From Polyangium mundeleinium (GTDB taxonomy: Bacteria > Myxococcota_A > Polyangia > Polyangiales > Polyangiaceae), in contig NZ_JAQNDO010000001.1 in assembly GCF_028369105.1 (NCBI RefSeq), positions 11,688,501 to 11,752,500 on the forward strand: 64,000 bases of DNA, in the 5' to 3' direction. A program made the position numbers and the translations under genes. Under the pieces are notes generated by a model that saw only the letters and a list, made by a program, of their open reading frames with translations, had not been told where the DNA came from and searched no databases. Below are positions 43,376 through 52,271 of this stretch, piece by piece (position 1 is the stretch's first letter; each line of letters opens with the position of its first letter).

Positions 43376-44017
43376 ATGCCCGCGCCCCCCTCCCCTGCGA
43401 AGCCCCTGCTCACATTTGCGGCGTGTATCGCCCTCGCCGCCTGCGAACCCCCTTCCCCGCAGTCCGAGCTTTTCACCCAGGATCCCGACGCGCCGACGCC
43501 GACGACCGAATTCCAGATCACCTACACGATCGACGCGGCCACGCCGCTCCTCCTCGATCTACGCGGCAGCTCGACCGGCGATCCTTACGCATTGACGTGT
43601 GCGCAAAACGAGCTCGTCGTCGGCCTTCGGGGACGGAGCGACACGACCGTCGGCGCGCTGGGGCTGATTTGTGCGCGAATGCAGGAGAATGGCACGTTCA
43701 CGCAACACGACGAAAGGCCGATGATCGGGGGGACGACGGGGGAAGCGTTTTCCTCGGAATGCCCGCAGAGCGAGGCCGTCATCGCCGTGCGCGGCCGCGC
43801 CGGGACCACGCTCGATCGCATCGGCGTGCGCTGCGCGCGCGTGCGTCCGTGGGTGCAAATGGGCGCGCCCGGGAGCATCGAGCCCTCGTTCGGCGGCACC
43901 AGCGGCGTGCCGTTCACGGAGACCTGTCCGCCCGGGTATTTCCTGCAAGGGCTGCTCGGCTACGCGGCCGGGGCCGTCCACAGCACGCAGGGCTTGTGCG
44001 TGCCGATCGTCACCTGA
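43376..44017 (+). CDS. lipoprotein with three beta-repeat units, unknown function
   Basis: 213 residues with a signal peptide ending IALAAC. Three similar units of about 50 residues follow: CAQNELVVGLRGRSDTTVGA ... ICARM, CPQSEAVIAVRGRAGTTLDR ... RCARV, and CPPGYFLQGLLGYAAGAVHS ... LCVPI. Each begins and ends with Cys, suggesting one disulfide per unit, and the G-rich beta pattern resembles jacalin/vitelline-membrane-type lectin folds seen in bacterial adhesins. That fold is an inference. The stop is adjacent to the stop of the convergent gene. Confidence 0.68.
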   Translation: MPAPPSPAKPLLTFAACIALAACEPPSPQSELFTQDPDAPTPTTEFQITYTIDAATPLLLDLRGSSTGDPYALTCAQNELVVGLRGRSDTTVGALGLICARMQENGTFTQHDERPMIGGTTGEAFSSECPQSEAVIAVRGRAGTTLDRIGVRCARVRPWVQMGAPGSIEPSFGGTSGVPFTETCPPGYFLQGLLGYAAGAVHSTQGLCVPIVT

Positions 44018-44018
44018 A

Positions 44019-45434
44019 TCATTTGTAAAGCGTGACCGTGTACGCGCGCGGCAATTCGGGGCCCTCGTCCGGGTCGAACGGGTGGCTCCGGTCGATGCTG
44101 CCCACGTTGACGCCGACGACCATGAGCCCGGCGAGGCCTCGCAGGTCGCGAATCGTGCGATCGGCGTGGGTCGCGCCATTGATGCCGGCGATCGTCGCGC
44201 GGCCGACCTCGGCGCCCGCGCGGTCGATCTTCACGAGCGTCCAGTGGAAAAACACGCCGAGCTCCCAGTCCGCAGCGAAGGTGATTTCGGCGTCCTCGGG
44301 CGCGCCTTGCAAATCGAGCCAGAGGTAGGTCATGCCGGTCGCCTCGATCGGCCGGAACGGCGCGAGCCTGCGCGGCAAGGTGTCGTAGGCAATGGCCCAT
44401 TCGAAACGGACGCGGCCGAAATCGCCGAACCGCTCGACGTCCACGAGGTGGCCGCCGTCGCTCCGCGAGCCCACGAACGCGCGGTCGACCGCAAAATCGA
44501 GGAGGAGGTCCTCGAAAGGTTTTTCGCGCGCGCGGGCATTGCTGCGCAAGGCGTCGAAGAGGTCGGGCTCGTTGGCGAAATGAAGCGCGGAAGCCTCGGT
44601 GCGCTGGCCGGCGACGGCGAGCAAGCCCCAAAGGACGCCGGGAGCCACGCCCGTGCCGTAGGTCTCGTCGAGGAAACGCGCGAAGAGGAAGGCGCCCGTG
44701 GGTTCGTCGGGGCTCGCGAGCGTGGTGAGCGAACGCTCGGGCGCGCGCTGGAAATCGTCGACGGCGGCGGCGTCGACGAGGCCACAATCGACGATCGTGG
44801 CGGCGAGTTCGGTCGAGGCCATGCCGATGGCGGAGGGCTCGGCGCCCGCGTCGAGGCGGAGCACGGAGGCATGGGCGAGGGCGCGGGTGACGGCGGCGTC
44901 GAATTCGCAGCCAGCCGCAGGATCGGGCGGCGGGAGGACGGTAAACGCAGACGTGTGGTCCCAAGCGCCGCCCGTGGCAATGCCGTCGGGGACGGTGAAG
45001 GGCGGAAGGGCGCCTTCGACGAGGTAAAGGTCGTACCGCGCGTCGCCGCCGCGATCGTCGTCGGGCAAGGGGAGCGGCAAGCCAAGCGCGGTCATGGCGC
45101 GGAGCGAACGTTCGGCAGAGGCGAGCGCGCGGAGGATCGAGCCCTCGGCCACGGAGGCGCCCGCGTGGACGCAGACGGGCGCGAGGAAGGAACAAGCGGC
45201 CCTCGGGACGGAGGCGACAAGCGGGCGTTCGCGGGCCGGGAGAACGGAGGGCCCAGCGCGGTGGACGGCAGGAGGGGCGGCGACGGGAGCGGACGCGGAC
45301 GCAGAAGCGGAAGCGGAAGCGGAAGCGGAAGCGGACGCGGACGCGGACGCGGACGCGGAGGCGGCAGCGGCAGCGACCAGGATTCCTGCCCACCCGAGGG
45401 CCCAGCGACGGCGCGACGAGCGCGATGCCGCCAT
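44019..45434 (-). CDS. secreted protein with (Ser-Ala)n leader repeat, unknown function
   Basis: 471 residues from the ATG at 45434. A signal-like N-terminus (RRRWALGWAGILVAAAAA) runs into about ten Ser-Ala dipeptides, encoded by a hexanucleotide repeat. The mature part has an alpha-helical middle (RALASAERSLRAMTALGLPL, GDARYDLYLVEGALPPFTVP) that resembles secreted peptidase-like or haemolysin-like proteins of myxobacteria, but no HExxH is present. The C-terminal beta domain (MTYLWLDLQGAPEDAEITFA) is likely extracellular. I cannot assign a family. Confidence 0.62.
   Translation of the reverse strand: MAASRSSRRRWALGWAGILVAAAAASASASASASASASASASASASASAPVAAPPAVHRAGPSVLPARERPLVASVPRAACSFLAPVCVHAGASVAEGSILRALASAERSLRAMTALGLPLPLPDDDRGGDARYDLYLVEGALPPFTVPDGIATGGAWDHTSAFTVLPPPDPAAGCEFDAAVTRALAHASVLRLDAGAEPSAIGMASTELAATIVDCGLVDAAAVDDFQRAPERSLTTLASPDEPTGAFLFARFLDETYGTGVAPGVLWGLLAVAGQRTEASALHFANEPDLFDALRSNARAREKPFEDLLLDFAVDRAFVGSRSDGGHLVDVERFGDFGRVRFEWAIAYDTLPRRLAPFRPIEATGMTYLWLDLQGAPEDAEITFAADWELGVFFHWTLVKIDRAGAEVGRATIAGINGATHADRTIRDLRGLAGLMVVGVNVGSIDRSHPFDPDEGPELPRAYTVTLYK
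45289..45374. repeat. hexanucleotide microsatellite (GCGGAC/GCGGAA)n
   Basis: About thirteen hexamer copies in a row, in frame, coding the Ser-Ala run right after the signal peptide. Slippage in units of six would change linker length but keep the frame. Confidence 0.85.
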
Positions 45435-45515
45435 TTGACACCCCTCGGCGCGACGCCCTACAACCATGAGGTCCGAGCTCGTCGGGCTCCGAAGGCCGCT
45501 CGACACGGGTAGGGT

Positions 45516-46091
45516 ATGTACACGAATGCGGGGACTTTGTCGTTCGACCTCGCCGAAGGGCTCGTGCGGCTCGGCGGAGAAGCGCGCCTCGTCGTGCCCG
45601 CCTCTGCGCTCATGGCGCTCTGGGGCGGCGCGAGCCCAGCCGCGCGGCGCGTCTTTGGTCGAGCTCTCGGCGAGTCGATCGGACGCGCCGCCGCCAAACG
45701 TCTCGCCACCGAAGGCGCAGACCCAACACACGCGATGCTCGACGCGAGCCCCGAAGCCGCGCTCTCCGAGCTCGCCGCCGCGTGGGCGCTCGCCGGGCTC
45801 GGCGCGCTCGATCTCGAGCGGTGGGGCCGCGCGCTCGTGTTCGTCGTGGCGAGCTCACCCCTCGGCACGGACGGCGACGAGCTCTGCGAGATCACGCTCG
45901 AAGGCGCGCTGTCCGTGGCGAGCGGCAAGAGCGCGCGGGTCGTGCGGATCGAGCGCGTCGAGGCGCGCGCGCGGTTCTTCGTGAGCAACGCAGGTGCGAC
46001 GGCGAGGATGCGCGCGGAGCTCGCGCGAGGCACGGTATGGGCCGAGGTGCTCGCCGAGCTCGACGAGCCCGCCTCCCGAGGTGACGCTTGA
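45516..46091 (+). CDS. cytosolic protein, unknown function
   Basis: 191 residues, divergent from the secreted protein with 81 bases between. The sequence (LSFDLAEGLVRLGGEARLVV, ALGESIGRAAAKRLATEG, DLERWGRALVFVVASSP) reads as an alpha/beta domain followed by a beta part with a long charged strand (RVVRIERVEARARFFVSNAG). It resembles the V4R/4VR-type or Bet v1-like small-ligand folds only in general layout. Its stop overlaps the TTG start of the next gene (TTGA), so the two are probably co-expressed and may form a complex. Confidence 0.58.
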   Translation: MYTNAGTLSFDLAEGLVRLGGEARLVVPASALMALWGGASPAARRVFGRALGESIGRAAAKRLATEGADPTHAMLDASPEAALSELAAAWALAGLGALDLERWGRALVFVVASSPLGTDGDELCEITLEGALSVASGKSARVVRIERVEARARFFVSNAGATARMRAELARGTVWAEVLAELDEPASRGDA

Positions 46092-46609
46092 GCGACGACG
46101 ACGACCAGGACTGGCCCGGCTCGCCGGAGACGAAGGTTTCGAAATCCACGCCGGACCTCGTGCCGCCCGCATCGTCGCGACAACCGCGGTCGCTCAAAGA
46201 CGAGCTGCCGCTCGACGACGCCTTGCCCGGCATCCTCGATCCCGACGCCGAGCCGCTCCCCGAATCCGAAGAGCGTCCCCCAGCCTCGCGCAAGGTCGCG
46301 AGCGTGCGCGTTCCGGACGCGCGCGGCGACGAGCGCGTCGACGACTACTCGACCTGGGAGATCGACGGCCTCACGGCCGAGCCTCCGCCCACGCGCAAGG
46401 CCGGCTGGCTCGGCGTGGAACGAAAGGCGCCGGGCGAGGACGCGCGCGTGCGCATCGAGCCCAACGCCGCCCAGGGGCCCGCGCTCGTGCGGCGCGTGCT
46501 GCCGGAGGACGAGCTCGTCGCGCTCGGCTCGCCTGCACGCGCCCACCGCCCTGCCACGTTCGGCGAGCTGCTCGACGCTTCGCTTTTGCTCGGTGAGGAG
46601 GGGGAGTGA
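46088..46609 (+). CDS. acidic low-complexity protein, unknown function
   Basis: 173 residues from a TTG at 46088 that overlaps the previous stop. It is Asp/Glu/Pro-rich and mostly disordered (DDDDQDWPGSPE, LPLDDALPGILDPDAEPLPE), with two short conserved-looking cores (YSTWEIDGLTAEPP and HRPATFGELLDASLLLGEEG). The arrangement suggests an adaptor that binds through short motifs. Translational coupling ties it to the preceding gene. No signal peptide or catalytic motif is present. Confidence 0.52.
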   Translation: MSDDDDQDWPGSPETKVSKSTPDLVPPASSRQPRSLKDELPLDDALPGILDPDAEPLPESEERPPASRKVASVRVPDARGDERVDDYSTWEIDGLTAEPPPTRKAGWLGVERKAPGEDARVRIEPNAAQGPALVRRVLPEDELVALGSPARAHRPATFGELLDASLLLGEEGE

Positions 46610-46651
46610 GGCCCTCACCCTGGCGAGGGGCGAGGGACGCTCAGAGGCGAA

Positions 46652-47632
46652 TCAAGCTCCCTTTTTGGGAGGCTGCTGGGGCGACATCGTCCGCGCCATG
46701 AACGAGTAGACGTCCATCTTGTCGCGCGGCGGCTGCCCCTTCTCGGTGAGCTTCTGCGCGATGTCGTCGACGAGCGCGCGCATGCGCTCGTACGTGGCCG
46801 CGCTCGGCGCACGCTCGTACTTGAGCGGGAAGCTCATCATCGCCGCCTGCTTCTCGTAGAACGACGGCTTCACGAAGACGTGCTCCTCCGGCGTCATGAG
46901 CGCCGAGAGCACCGTCGCGAGCGGCCACGTCGCGAGCTTCGCCTTCCCGAGGACCGCGACGAGACGATCAAAGCGCGCGTCGTACGCATCGGAACCATGG
47001 AGCAAATCGCGCACCGCCTCGGCGACGGCACGGTCATGCTCGGCCGCCATCTTGCTGAACGGGATGATGTCGCCGAGCGGGTGCAAGAGGCCCGTCGCGG
47101 CCTTGTGGATCGTGCGCACGTTCGCCACGATCTCCGCGAACGCGCCGGCCTGGATCTGCTTGTCGAGCACGTCGCGCGCGAGGAGATCCCGCGCCGTGGC
47201 CATCGCGATCGCGCGCGTCGCCTTCGCCTTCTTGGCCGTCGGGTTCGGATCCTCGACCCCGCGCTCCTCCTTGGCGAACCGCGCGCTCGTGAAGCCGCCC
47301 GGGAAGATCTCCAGGAACAACGCGAACTGCGCGTCGAAGTTCGGCAGGACGGGCGCCACCGCCTTCTGCTTGGGCTTGCCCGACGGCGACCTCTGATCCT
47401 TGAGCCCGCGGACCTTCTTCTCGAGGGCTCGCGCCTCCGCGGCGCCGAGCGTGACCGGCTCGAGCTTCGACCAGAAGGCCTTGGCGATCGAGTGGCTCAT
47501 GCCATCCTCGAAGTCGTAAAAGCGCTTGTCGTCGCGTTCTTCGGAGAGATAGCCGAGGCCCCACTCGGGACAGCCCGGGTGCTTGACGATCATCGGCGCG
47601 ACGGCGGAGGCAGGGGGGACGTTCACGGTCAT
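46652..47632 (-). CDS. DUF3553-like protein, unknown function
   Basis: 326 residues from the ATG at 47632. The N-terminus (VKHPGCPEWGLGYLSEERDD then KRFYDFEDG) matches the small DUF3553 beta fold, related to the Tudor/SH3-like parts of CarD and UvrD-type proteins. The rest is helical (FSKMAAEHDRAVAEAVRDLL, ERMRALVDDIAQKLTEKGQP) without catalytic residues I can name. It is the last gene of the minus-strand group that begins with merR at 50.0 kb; the gap to the Lon-N gene is 49 bases. Confidence 0.58.
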   Translation of the reverse strand: MTVNVPPASAVAPMIVKHPGCPEWGLGYLSEERDDKRFYDFEDGMSHSIAKAFWSKLEPVTLGAAEARALEKKVRGLKDQRSPSGKPKQKAVAPVLPNFDAQFALFLEIFPGGFTSARFAKEERGVEDPNPTAKKAKATRAIAMATARDLLARDVLDKQIQAGAFAEIVANVRTIHKAATGLLHPLGDIIPFSKMAAEHDRAVAEAVRDLLHGSDAYDARFDRLVAVLGKAKLATWPLATVLSALMTPEEHVFVKPSFYEKQAAMMSFPLKYERAPSAATYERMRALVDDIAQKLTEKGQPPRDKMDVYSFMARTMSPQQPPKKGA

Positions 47633-47681
47633 GGGCGGCCAGAGTAGCCCATGAGGAGCGCGGCGCACGCGATGTCCTCGC

Positions 47682-48335
47682 TCAATTCAGCTCGCGCCCG
47701 CCCGGCATGAGCGTGTGCCTCTGCATCGCGAGGACCTCGGCGACGCGGCGAACACGCGCGCGCGGCGAGAGCGTCTCGAGGATCGCTTGACGTTCGCGTG
47801 CGTCGAGCACGAGGTGGTTCGCGCAGAGGTCAGCGAGCAAAGCCGGCTTCGCGTCGCGCGGCAAGCGAAACTCGAAGCCGCGATCCCGCTCCCGAACGAA
47901 CTGCGCGAATGCCGTCGCGGTCGAGACCAACGCCGACAACTCGCTCTGCGTGATTTCCTCGTCCGGAGGCACGAGCACCTCCGCGGCCGCACGCCGGTAC
48001 GGCGGATCGAACGGGAGTTCCGACAGACGAACCCGCACGCGTCCACGCAGGAGGATGTTGAACCGACCGCCCGGCAGCTCCGTGTGGTCGAGGATCGTGC
48101 CGAGCCCGGCGACCTGCGCAATCTCTGGATGCCCGTGCACGTCCACCGGGCGCTCGTTCGTGATCATCACGACCGCCATCGAGCGGTGTGTCTTCAGCAC
48201 GTCGGCCACCATCGCGCGGTACCGCGGCTCGAAGACGTGCAGGGGCAAGAGCGCGCCTGGAAAGAGCACCGCGTTCGGCAGCGGGAAGAGGGGCAACGCA
48301 GGGAGCGCCTCCAGCAGATCCGAAAGGGTGTTCAT
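47682..48335 (-). CDS. Lon N-terminal (LON substrate-binding) domain protein
   Basis: 217 residues. The PALPLFPLPNAVLFPGALLP opening, LHVFEPRYRAMV and GLGTILDHTELPGGRFNILL are the marks of the LON substrate-binding (PUA-like) domain that starts the Lon protease. The ATPase and protease domains are absent, as in many standalone bacterial copies of unknown function. It may bind unfolded segments or act in protein quality control, which is inference. It lies 61 bases after folE on the same strand. Confidence 0.88.
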   Translation of the reverse strand: MNTLSDLLEALPALPLFPLPNAVLFPGALLPLHVFEPRYRAMVADVLKTHRSMAVVMITNERPVDVHGHPEIAQVAGLGTILDHTELPGGRFNILLRGRVRVRLSELPFDPPYRRAAAEVLVPPDEEITQSELSALVSTATAFAQFVRERDRGFEFRLPRDAKPALLADLCANHLVLDARERQAILETLSPRARVRRVAEVLAMQRHTLMPGGRELN

Positions 48336-48396
48336 CGAACGAACGTAGCACGCACCACAGGCAGGGCGTACGCCGAGGGCCTCGAACGGACGCGGC

Positions 48397-48960
48397 TCAG
48401 CGGCCGAGCGCGGCGAGCGCGAGCGCGCGTCCTTCGCTCGTGGCGAACGTTCCGCTGAACGCGAAGGTCTCCACGATCGCCCCGGTTTTCCGCTCGCCCC
48501 GCGACACGAGGCAGGTGTGCGTGAGCGAGAGCTTGCAGAGCGCGCCCTTCGCTTCGAGCTCGCGGCTGATGAGGTCGACCACCGTGGCGCCGATCTGCTC
48601 CTGGAGCGTCAACCTGCGCGCCACGACGTCGACGACGCGGGCGAGCGTGCCGATGCCCGCGACGCGCGCGCCCGGCTGGTACGCGACGATCGCCGAGCCG
48701 AACGCGGGCAAGAGGTGATGCGGGCAGATGGTCGTGACCGCGAGGTCACGCACGACGACGATGCCCGTGCCCGTGTCGGTCACGCCGAGCGAGCCCTCGC
48801 GCAGCACGGCGGCCGCGTCGATCGACTCGCCTTCGAGCAGGTCGTCGGCCCACGCGTCGGCCACGCGCTCGCCCGTGCCCTCGAGCTCGCCCACGGGCTC
48901 GTGGCCGAGGGCGCGCAGAAAGTCCTCCACGGCCCGCGCGGCAGCTCTGCGATCGATCAT
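48397..48960 (-). CDS. folE: GTP cyclohydrolase I
   Basis: 187 residues. The zinc ligands of E. coli FolE (Cys110, His113, Cys181) match Cys79 and His82 in TICPHHLLP and Cys150 in THTCLVSRG with the usual spacing. GARVAGIGTLARVVDVVARR and LTLQEQIGATVVDLI are the folate-pathway signature. The enzyme turns GTP into dihydroneopterin triphosphate, the first step of folate and biopterin synthesis, whose later step is served by the folB-like gene at 0.5 kb. It follows the DUF2203 gene by 5 bases. Confidence 0.96.
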   Translation of the reverse strand: MIDRRAAARAVEDFLRALGHEPVGELEGTGERVADAWADDLLEGESIDAAAVLREGSLGVTDTGTGIVVVRDLAVTTICPHHLLPAFGSAIVAYQPGARVAGIGTLARVVDVVARRLTLQEQIGATVVDLISRELEAKGALCKLSLTHTCLVSRGERKTGAIVETFAFSGTFATSEGRALALAALGR

Positions 48961-48965
48961 GATGG

Positions 48966-49394
48966 TCAGTTATACAGCGGCTTCGAGGGGATCCCGATGG
49001 GCTTGCGCCCGGAAAAACCCTGATCGACTTCGTGCCAGTGCTCGACCGCCCGCTCGCCGTACCGCCAGCAGAGCCAGACGTCGCGGCCCTCGATCTGCCC
49101 GAGGAAATCGCAGAGGCCGATGCGCGGATCCTTCACGGCGACGCCGAGCTCCTCGATGGCGCGCCAGCCCTGTTCGTAGACCAGGAGCTCGGCCCGGAGC
49201 GCGCGCTCGTCGGGGTCGAGCGCCTCTTCGCCTTCGATCATCACGAGCAATCGCTCGCCGTGGCCACGCGCCCGCATCGCGCGCAGGCGCTGGTCGATGT
49301 CGAACGCGCGGCGCATCTGCTCCCCGACGAGGAGCGAGAGGCGTGGCACGAGCGCGTTCGCTTCCGAAACCGTCCAGATGCGCCGGCCGCTCAA
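48966..49394 (-). CDS. DUF2203-family protein
   Basis: 142 residues from a TTG at 49394 that overlaps the merR stop by four bases (TTGA). A longer frame up to 49463 lies inside merR and is unlikely. The motifs RRIWTVSEANALVPRLSLLV and DFLGQIEGRDVWLCWRYGER with HEVDQGFSGRKPI are the two conserved blocks of DUF2203. The biochemical role of this family is not established. Its place between a MerR regulator and folE suggests joint control of the three genes. Confidence 0.85.
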   Translation of the reverse strand: MSGRRIWTVSEANALVPRLSLLVGEQMRRAFDIDQRLRAMRARGHGERLLVMIEGEEALDPDERALRAELLVYEQGWRAIEELGVAVKDPRIGLCDFLGQIEGRDVWLCWRYGERAVEHWHEVDQGFSGRKPIGIPSKPLYN

Positions 49395-50017
49395 GGGGAC
49401 TCTTTCTCGCCCTCGGCCCCGCCCGGCGGCGCCGCGACCTTGCGAGCCGGATCGTGGTTGCACGGGTTGATCGACCAGAGCACGCGCACGCTCCGCGGCA
49501 GGACCGGGTGCGACGTCATCACGGTGCAGGTCTCGCAGGCCGTCGGGAACCCCCGATCGTCCTCGCAGCGCATGCAGGGCTCGACGATCTTCGTGGTCTC
49601 TTCGAGGTCGTCGCGCAGGCGGTTCAGGACCGCGAGCTTCTCCTTCAGCTCGTCGATCCGCGCGGCGAGGACCTTCGTGGCCTGCTGCGCGGCCGCGGAC
49701 CCCGACGACGCCGTCTTCTTCACGTCGAGGATGGCCTTGATGTCGTCGAGCGACAGGCCCGCCATGCGCATGTCCGTCACGAGCATCAGCCGGTCGAGCT
49801 CGGTGCGTTCGAACAGCCGATGCCCGCCGTCGGTGCGCCGGGCGGGCCGCAAGATGCCCTCTTCCTCGTAAAAACGCACGGTGCGGAGCGTGCTGTTCGA
49901 CAGCCGCGCCATTTCACCGGTGGTCAAGAGCTGCGTTTCGCGCGGGCGGTCCGCCTCCGCGTGCGCACCCCCCTCGGCAGGCGCGTCGGTGGGCGGTGCA
50001 GGTGCATGAGGATCCAC
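49391..50017 (-). CDS. MerR-family regulator with Cys-rich C-terminus
   Basis: 208 residues. The winged HTH is LLTTGEMARLSNSTLRTVRF then YEEEGILRPARRTDGGHRLF, the MerR hallmark; a long dimer helix (about 120-150) follows. The effector region has CMRCEDDRGFPTACETC, four Cys in two CxxC-type pairs, plus one later Cys, which suggests a metal or redox sensor. The gene heads a tight run (DUF2203, folE, Lon-N, DUF3553) that it may regulate together with itself. FolE needs zinc, so a zinc-related signal is an attractive but unproven guess. Confidence 0.85.
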   Translation of the reverse strand: MDPHAPAPPTDAPAEGGAHAEADRPRETQLLTTGEMARLSNSTLRTVRFYEEEGILRPARRTDGGHRLFERTELDRLMLVTDMRMAGLSLDDIKAILDVKKTASSGSAAAQQATKVLAARIDELKEKLAVLNRLRDDLEETTKIVEPCMRCEDDRGFPTACETCTVMTSHPVLPRSVRVLWSINPCNHDPARKVAAPPGGAEGEKESP

Positions 50018-50228
50018 GGGTTTCGAGGGTACATGAGGTTACGTAACCGGCAAGAGGGCTTCCCGTCCGCGCTCGTCTGTTTACGTCCCCACATGCTTAC
50101 TTTTCATATCCCCTCCAGGTTTGCGCAGGCCGCTATGAACGACGGTTCTCACCCCGCGAGGCGAAGCACGAAACTCCGCTTCGCCGCTTGAATTCGATGG
50201 AGGCACATCACTTGCTCACAGGCCCGGC

Positions 50229-52271
50229 ATGCACTTGCGCTTGCTCCCTCTCACGGGCCTCGCCGCGATCACGACCCTCGCCATGACCCAGCACGCCGAC
50301 GCGGCCGGCGCCTGGCTCCCGGGCGGAGAGACGACGCCGATCGAGCAGCGCGTGGCCGTCGCCGTCGGTCCCACGCGCTCCACGATGTGGACGAGCCTTC
50401 GCGCCTCGGCCGATACCGGCCCGTTCGGGATCATCGTCCCCGTCGCCCCGGGCGCCGCGCTCGATCACAGCTCCGACGCGTGGCTCGAAGCCCTCAACAC
50501 GGCGACCGCGCCGCGCATCTTCCCGCCGACCGGCGTGACCCCGACGTGCCCCGGCGAGGAGATCCCCGACGGCTCGGATCCGTTCCACGTGACCGACGAC
50601 CTCGGCACGCTCGAGAGCCTCGCGCCCCTCGAATCCACCCTCTTGCCGGACATGGCCGCGGTCGTCGCGTGGGCGAACCAGCACGGCTTCGGGATCGCGC
50701 CCGATGTCTACGCCACGCTCGACAAGATGGTCGGCAAGCGCTTCTTCGCCGAGCGCTTCGACGCGCCGAACGCGCCGTTCGTCACCTCCACCTTGCGTGT
50801 CGTGTCCCCGACGCAGGACCCGGTGCTTCCACTCGCCGTGACGCGCGCCGGCACCGCGGATCTGCGCGTCACGGCATGGCTGCTCGGCAAGGGCAGGGCC
50901 GCGCTCGCGGGCAGCAAGCCGATCACGCTCTCGACGAACGATCTGCACTGGAGCGCAGGCGACGGCGATTCGAACTACGTCACGCTGCGCGCGGACAGGC
51001 TCCTCGCCGGCGGGCCGAGCGCGGTGTTGATCGAGGCGGCGAGCCACGAAGCGCTCGTGAGCAACGAGCCGATCGCGAACGGGACGAGCTCGGTCACGGG
51101 CGTGGTGACGAGCTTCTTCCAGCGCGCCGCGATCTACGGCGACGGGAACCCGAGCGCGTCGGCCTGCATCACGGTGGCCGCGGTCGCGCTCGACGAACCT
51201 TATGCGGTGGCCGAGAGCTGTCCGCGCGCCGGGCTCGGGATCGTGGGCGGCGGGCCTGCGTGCGTGGAGTCGCCCGCCGGCGCGGAGATCCATCCGGCGA
51301 AGCTACGCTGCGGCGGCATCACCGACGACCTCGCCGTCGCGCTCTCCGGCATGGTCCCGCAGGACGCGGTGCTCACGCGCGCGACGATGTTCATCGCGAA
51401 AAACGCGGTCGGCAGCACGTGGCCCGTGACGTTCGAGCCCGCGGCGTCGGACGTGAAGCCCTTGCTCACGGCGACGAGCCTCGATCTCGGCTCCTGTGGC
51501 GGGAACAGCAGCACGACGGGAAGCAGCACCAGCTCGAGCTCGGGCGGCAGCTCGAGCTCGGGCGGGCAAGGCGGTTCGAACGGCGTCGGCGTGGGCGTCG
51601 GCGGATCGGCAGGTTCGTACTACGACGACGACTACGACAGCGACGTCAACTGCGCCTGCGTGGGTACCGCGGATCCGGTGATCACCGACGACACGGGCAG
51701 CGGGGGCGACGACTATTATTACGACGACTCGTCGAGCGAGGACTGCAGCGGCGACACCACGGAGGATGACTATTACGACGACTCGTCGAGCGAAGACTGC
51801 AGCGGCGACACCACGGAGGACGACTCCTACGACGATTCCTACGACGACTCGTCGAGCGAAGACTGCAGCGGCGACACCTCCGACGACGACACTTACGACG
51901 ACTCTTACGACGACTCGTCGAGCGAGGACTGCGGCGGCGACACGGACGACGACAGCGAGAGCAGCGACTCGGACTGCAGCGGCGACACGGACGACGGCAG
52001 CGACAGCGACGACTGGGGCGACTGGGAAGAGGCGCGCAAGTCGAGCAGCGCGGCTCGGCGCGTCGCGACGATCGACGTGTCCCATCACGACGACGCATCG
52101 TCGGCCGCGCATCACGCACCGGCGAAGAAGCATCGCAAGCGCGGGCCCAAGGCGTCCGTGATCACGCTGGGCTTGCTCGCGATCCTCGCGCCGCTGCGTC
52201 GCCTCGCGCGGCCGGACCGTTCGCGGCGTGGCTCCAAGGACAAACCCCGACGCGAGCGCGTTTCATCGTGA
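50229..52271 (+). CDS. DUF2330-like secreted protein with acidic Cys repeats and C-terminal membrane anchor
   Basis: 680 residues. Signal peptide MHLRLLPLTGLAAITTLAMT ... ADA. The first 400 residues follow the DUF2330 pattern (WLPGGETTPIEQRVAVAVGP, FGIIVPVAPGAALDHSSDAW). A Ser/Gly linker leads to about five copies of YDDSSSEDCSGDT-type repeats (residues about 495-590) that are very acidic with one Cys each. Near the end a hydrophobic helix (VITLGLLAILAPL) with a basic tail looks like a surface-sorting signal. The acidic repeats could bind calcium or other metals. Confidence 0.72.
   Translation: MHLRLLPLTGLAAITTLAMTQHADAAGAWLPGGETTPIEQRVAVAVGPTRSTMWTSLRASADTGPFGIIVPVAPGAALDHSSDAWLEALNTATAPRIFPPTGVTPTCPGEEIPDGSDPFHVTDDLGTLESLAPLESTLLPDMAAVVAWANQHGFGIAPDVYATLDKMVGKRFFAERFDAPNAPFVTSTLRVVSPTQDPVLPLAVTRAGTADLRVTAWLLGKGRAALAGSKPITLSTNDLHWSAGDGDSNYVTLRADRLLAGGPSAVLIEAASHEALVSNEPIANGTSSVTGVVTSFFQRAAIYGDGNPSASACITVAAVALDEPYAVAESCPRAGLGIVGGGPACVESPAGAEIHPAKLRCGGITDDLAVALSGMVPQDAVLTRATMFIAKNAVGSTWPVTFEPAASDVKPLLTATSLDLGSCGGNSSTTGSSTSSSSGGSSSSGGQGGSNGVGVGVGGSAGSYYDDDYDSDVNCACVGTADPVITDDTGSGGDDYYYDDSSSEDCSGDTTEDDYYDDSSSEDCSGDTTEDDSYDDSYDDSSSEDCSGDTSDDDTYDDSYDDSSSEDCGGDTDDDSESSDSDCSGDTDDGSDSDDWGDWEEARKSSSAARRVATIDVSHHDDASSAAHHAPAKKHRKRGPKASVITLGLLAILAPLRRLARPDRSRRGSKDKPRRERVSS
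51717..51995. repeat. in-frame tandem repeats coding the Asp/Ser/Cys arm
   Basis: Units of about 51-69 bases containing TACGACGACTCGTCGAGCGA and GACTGCAGCGGCGACAC, at least four good copies plus a degraded one. All spacings keep the frame. Confidence 0.8.
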
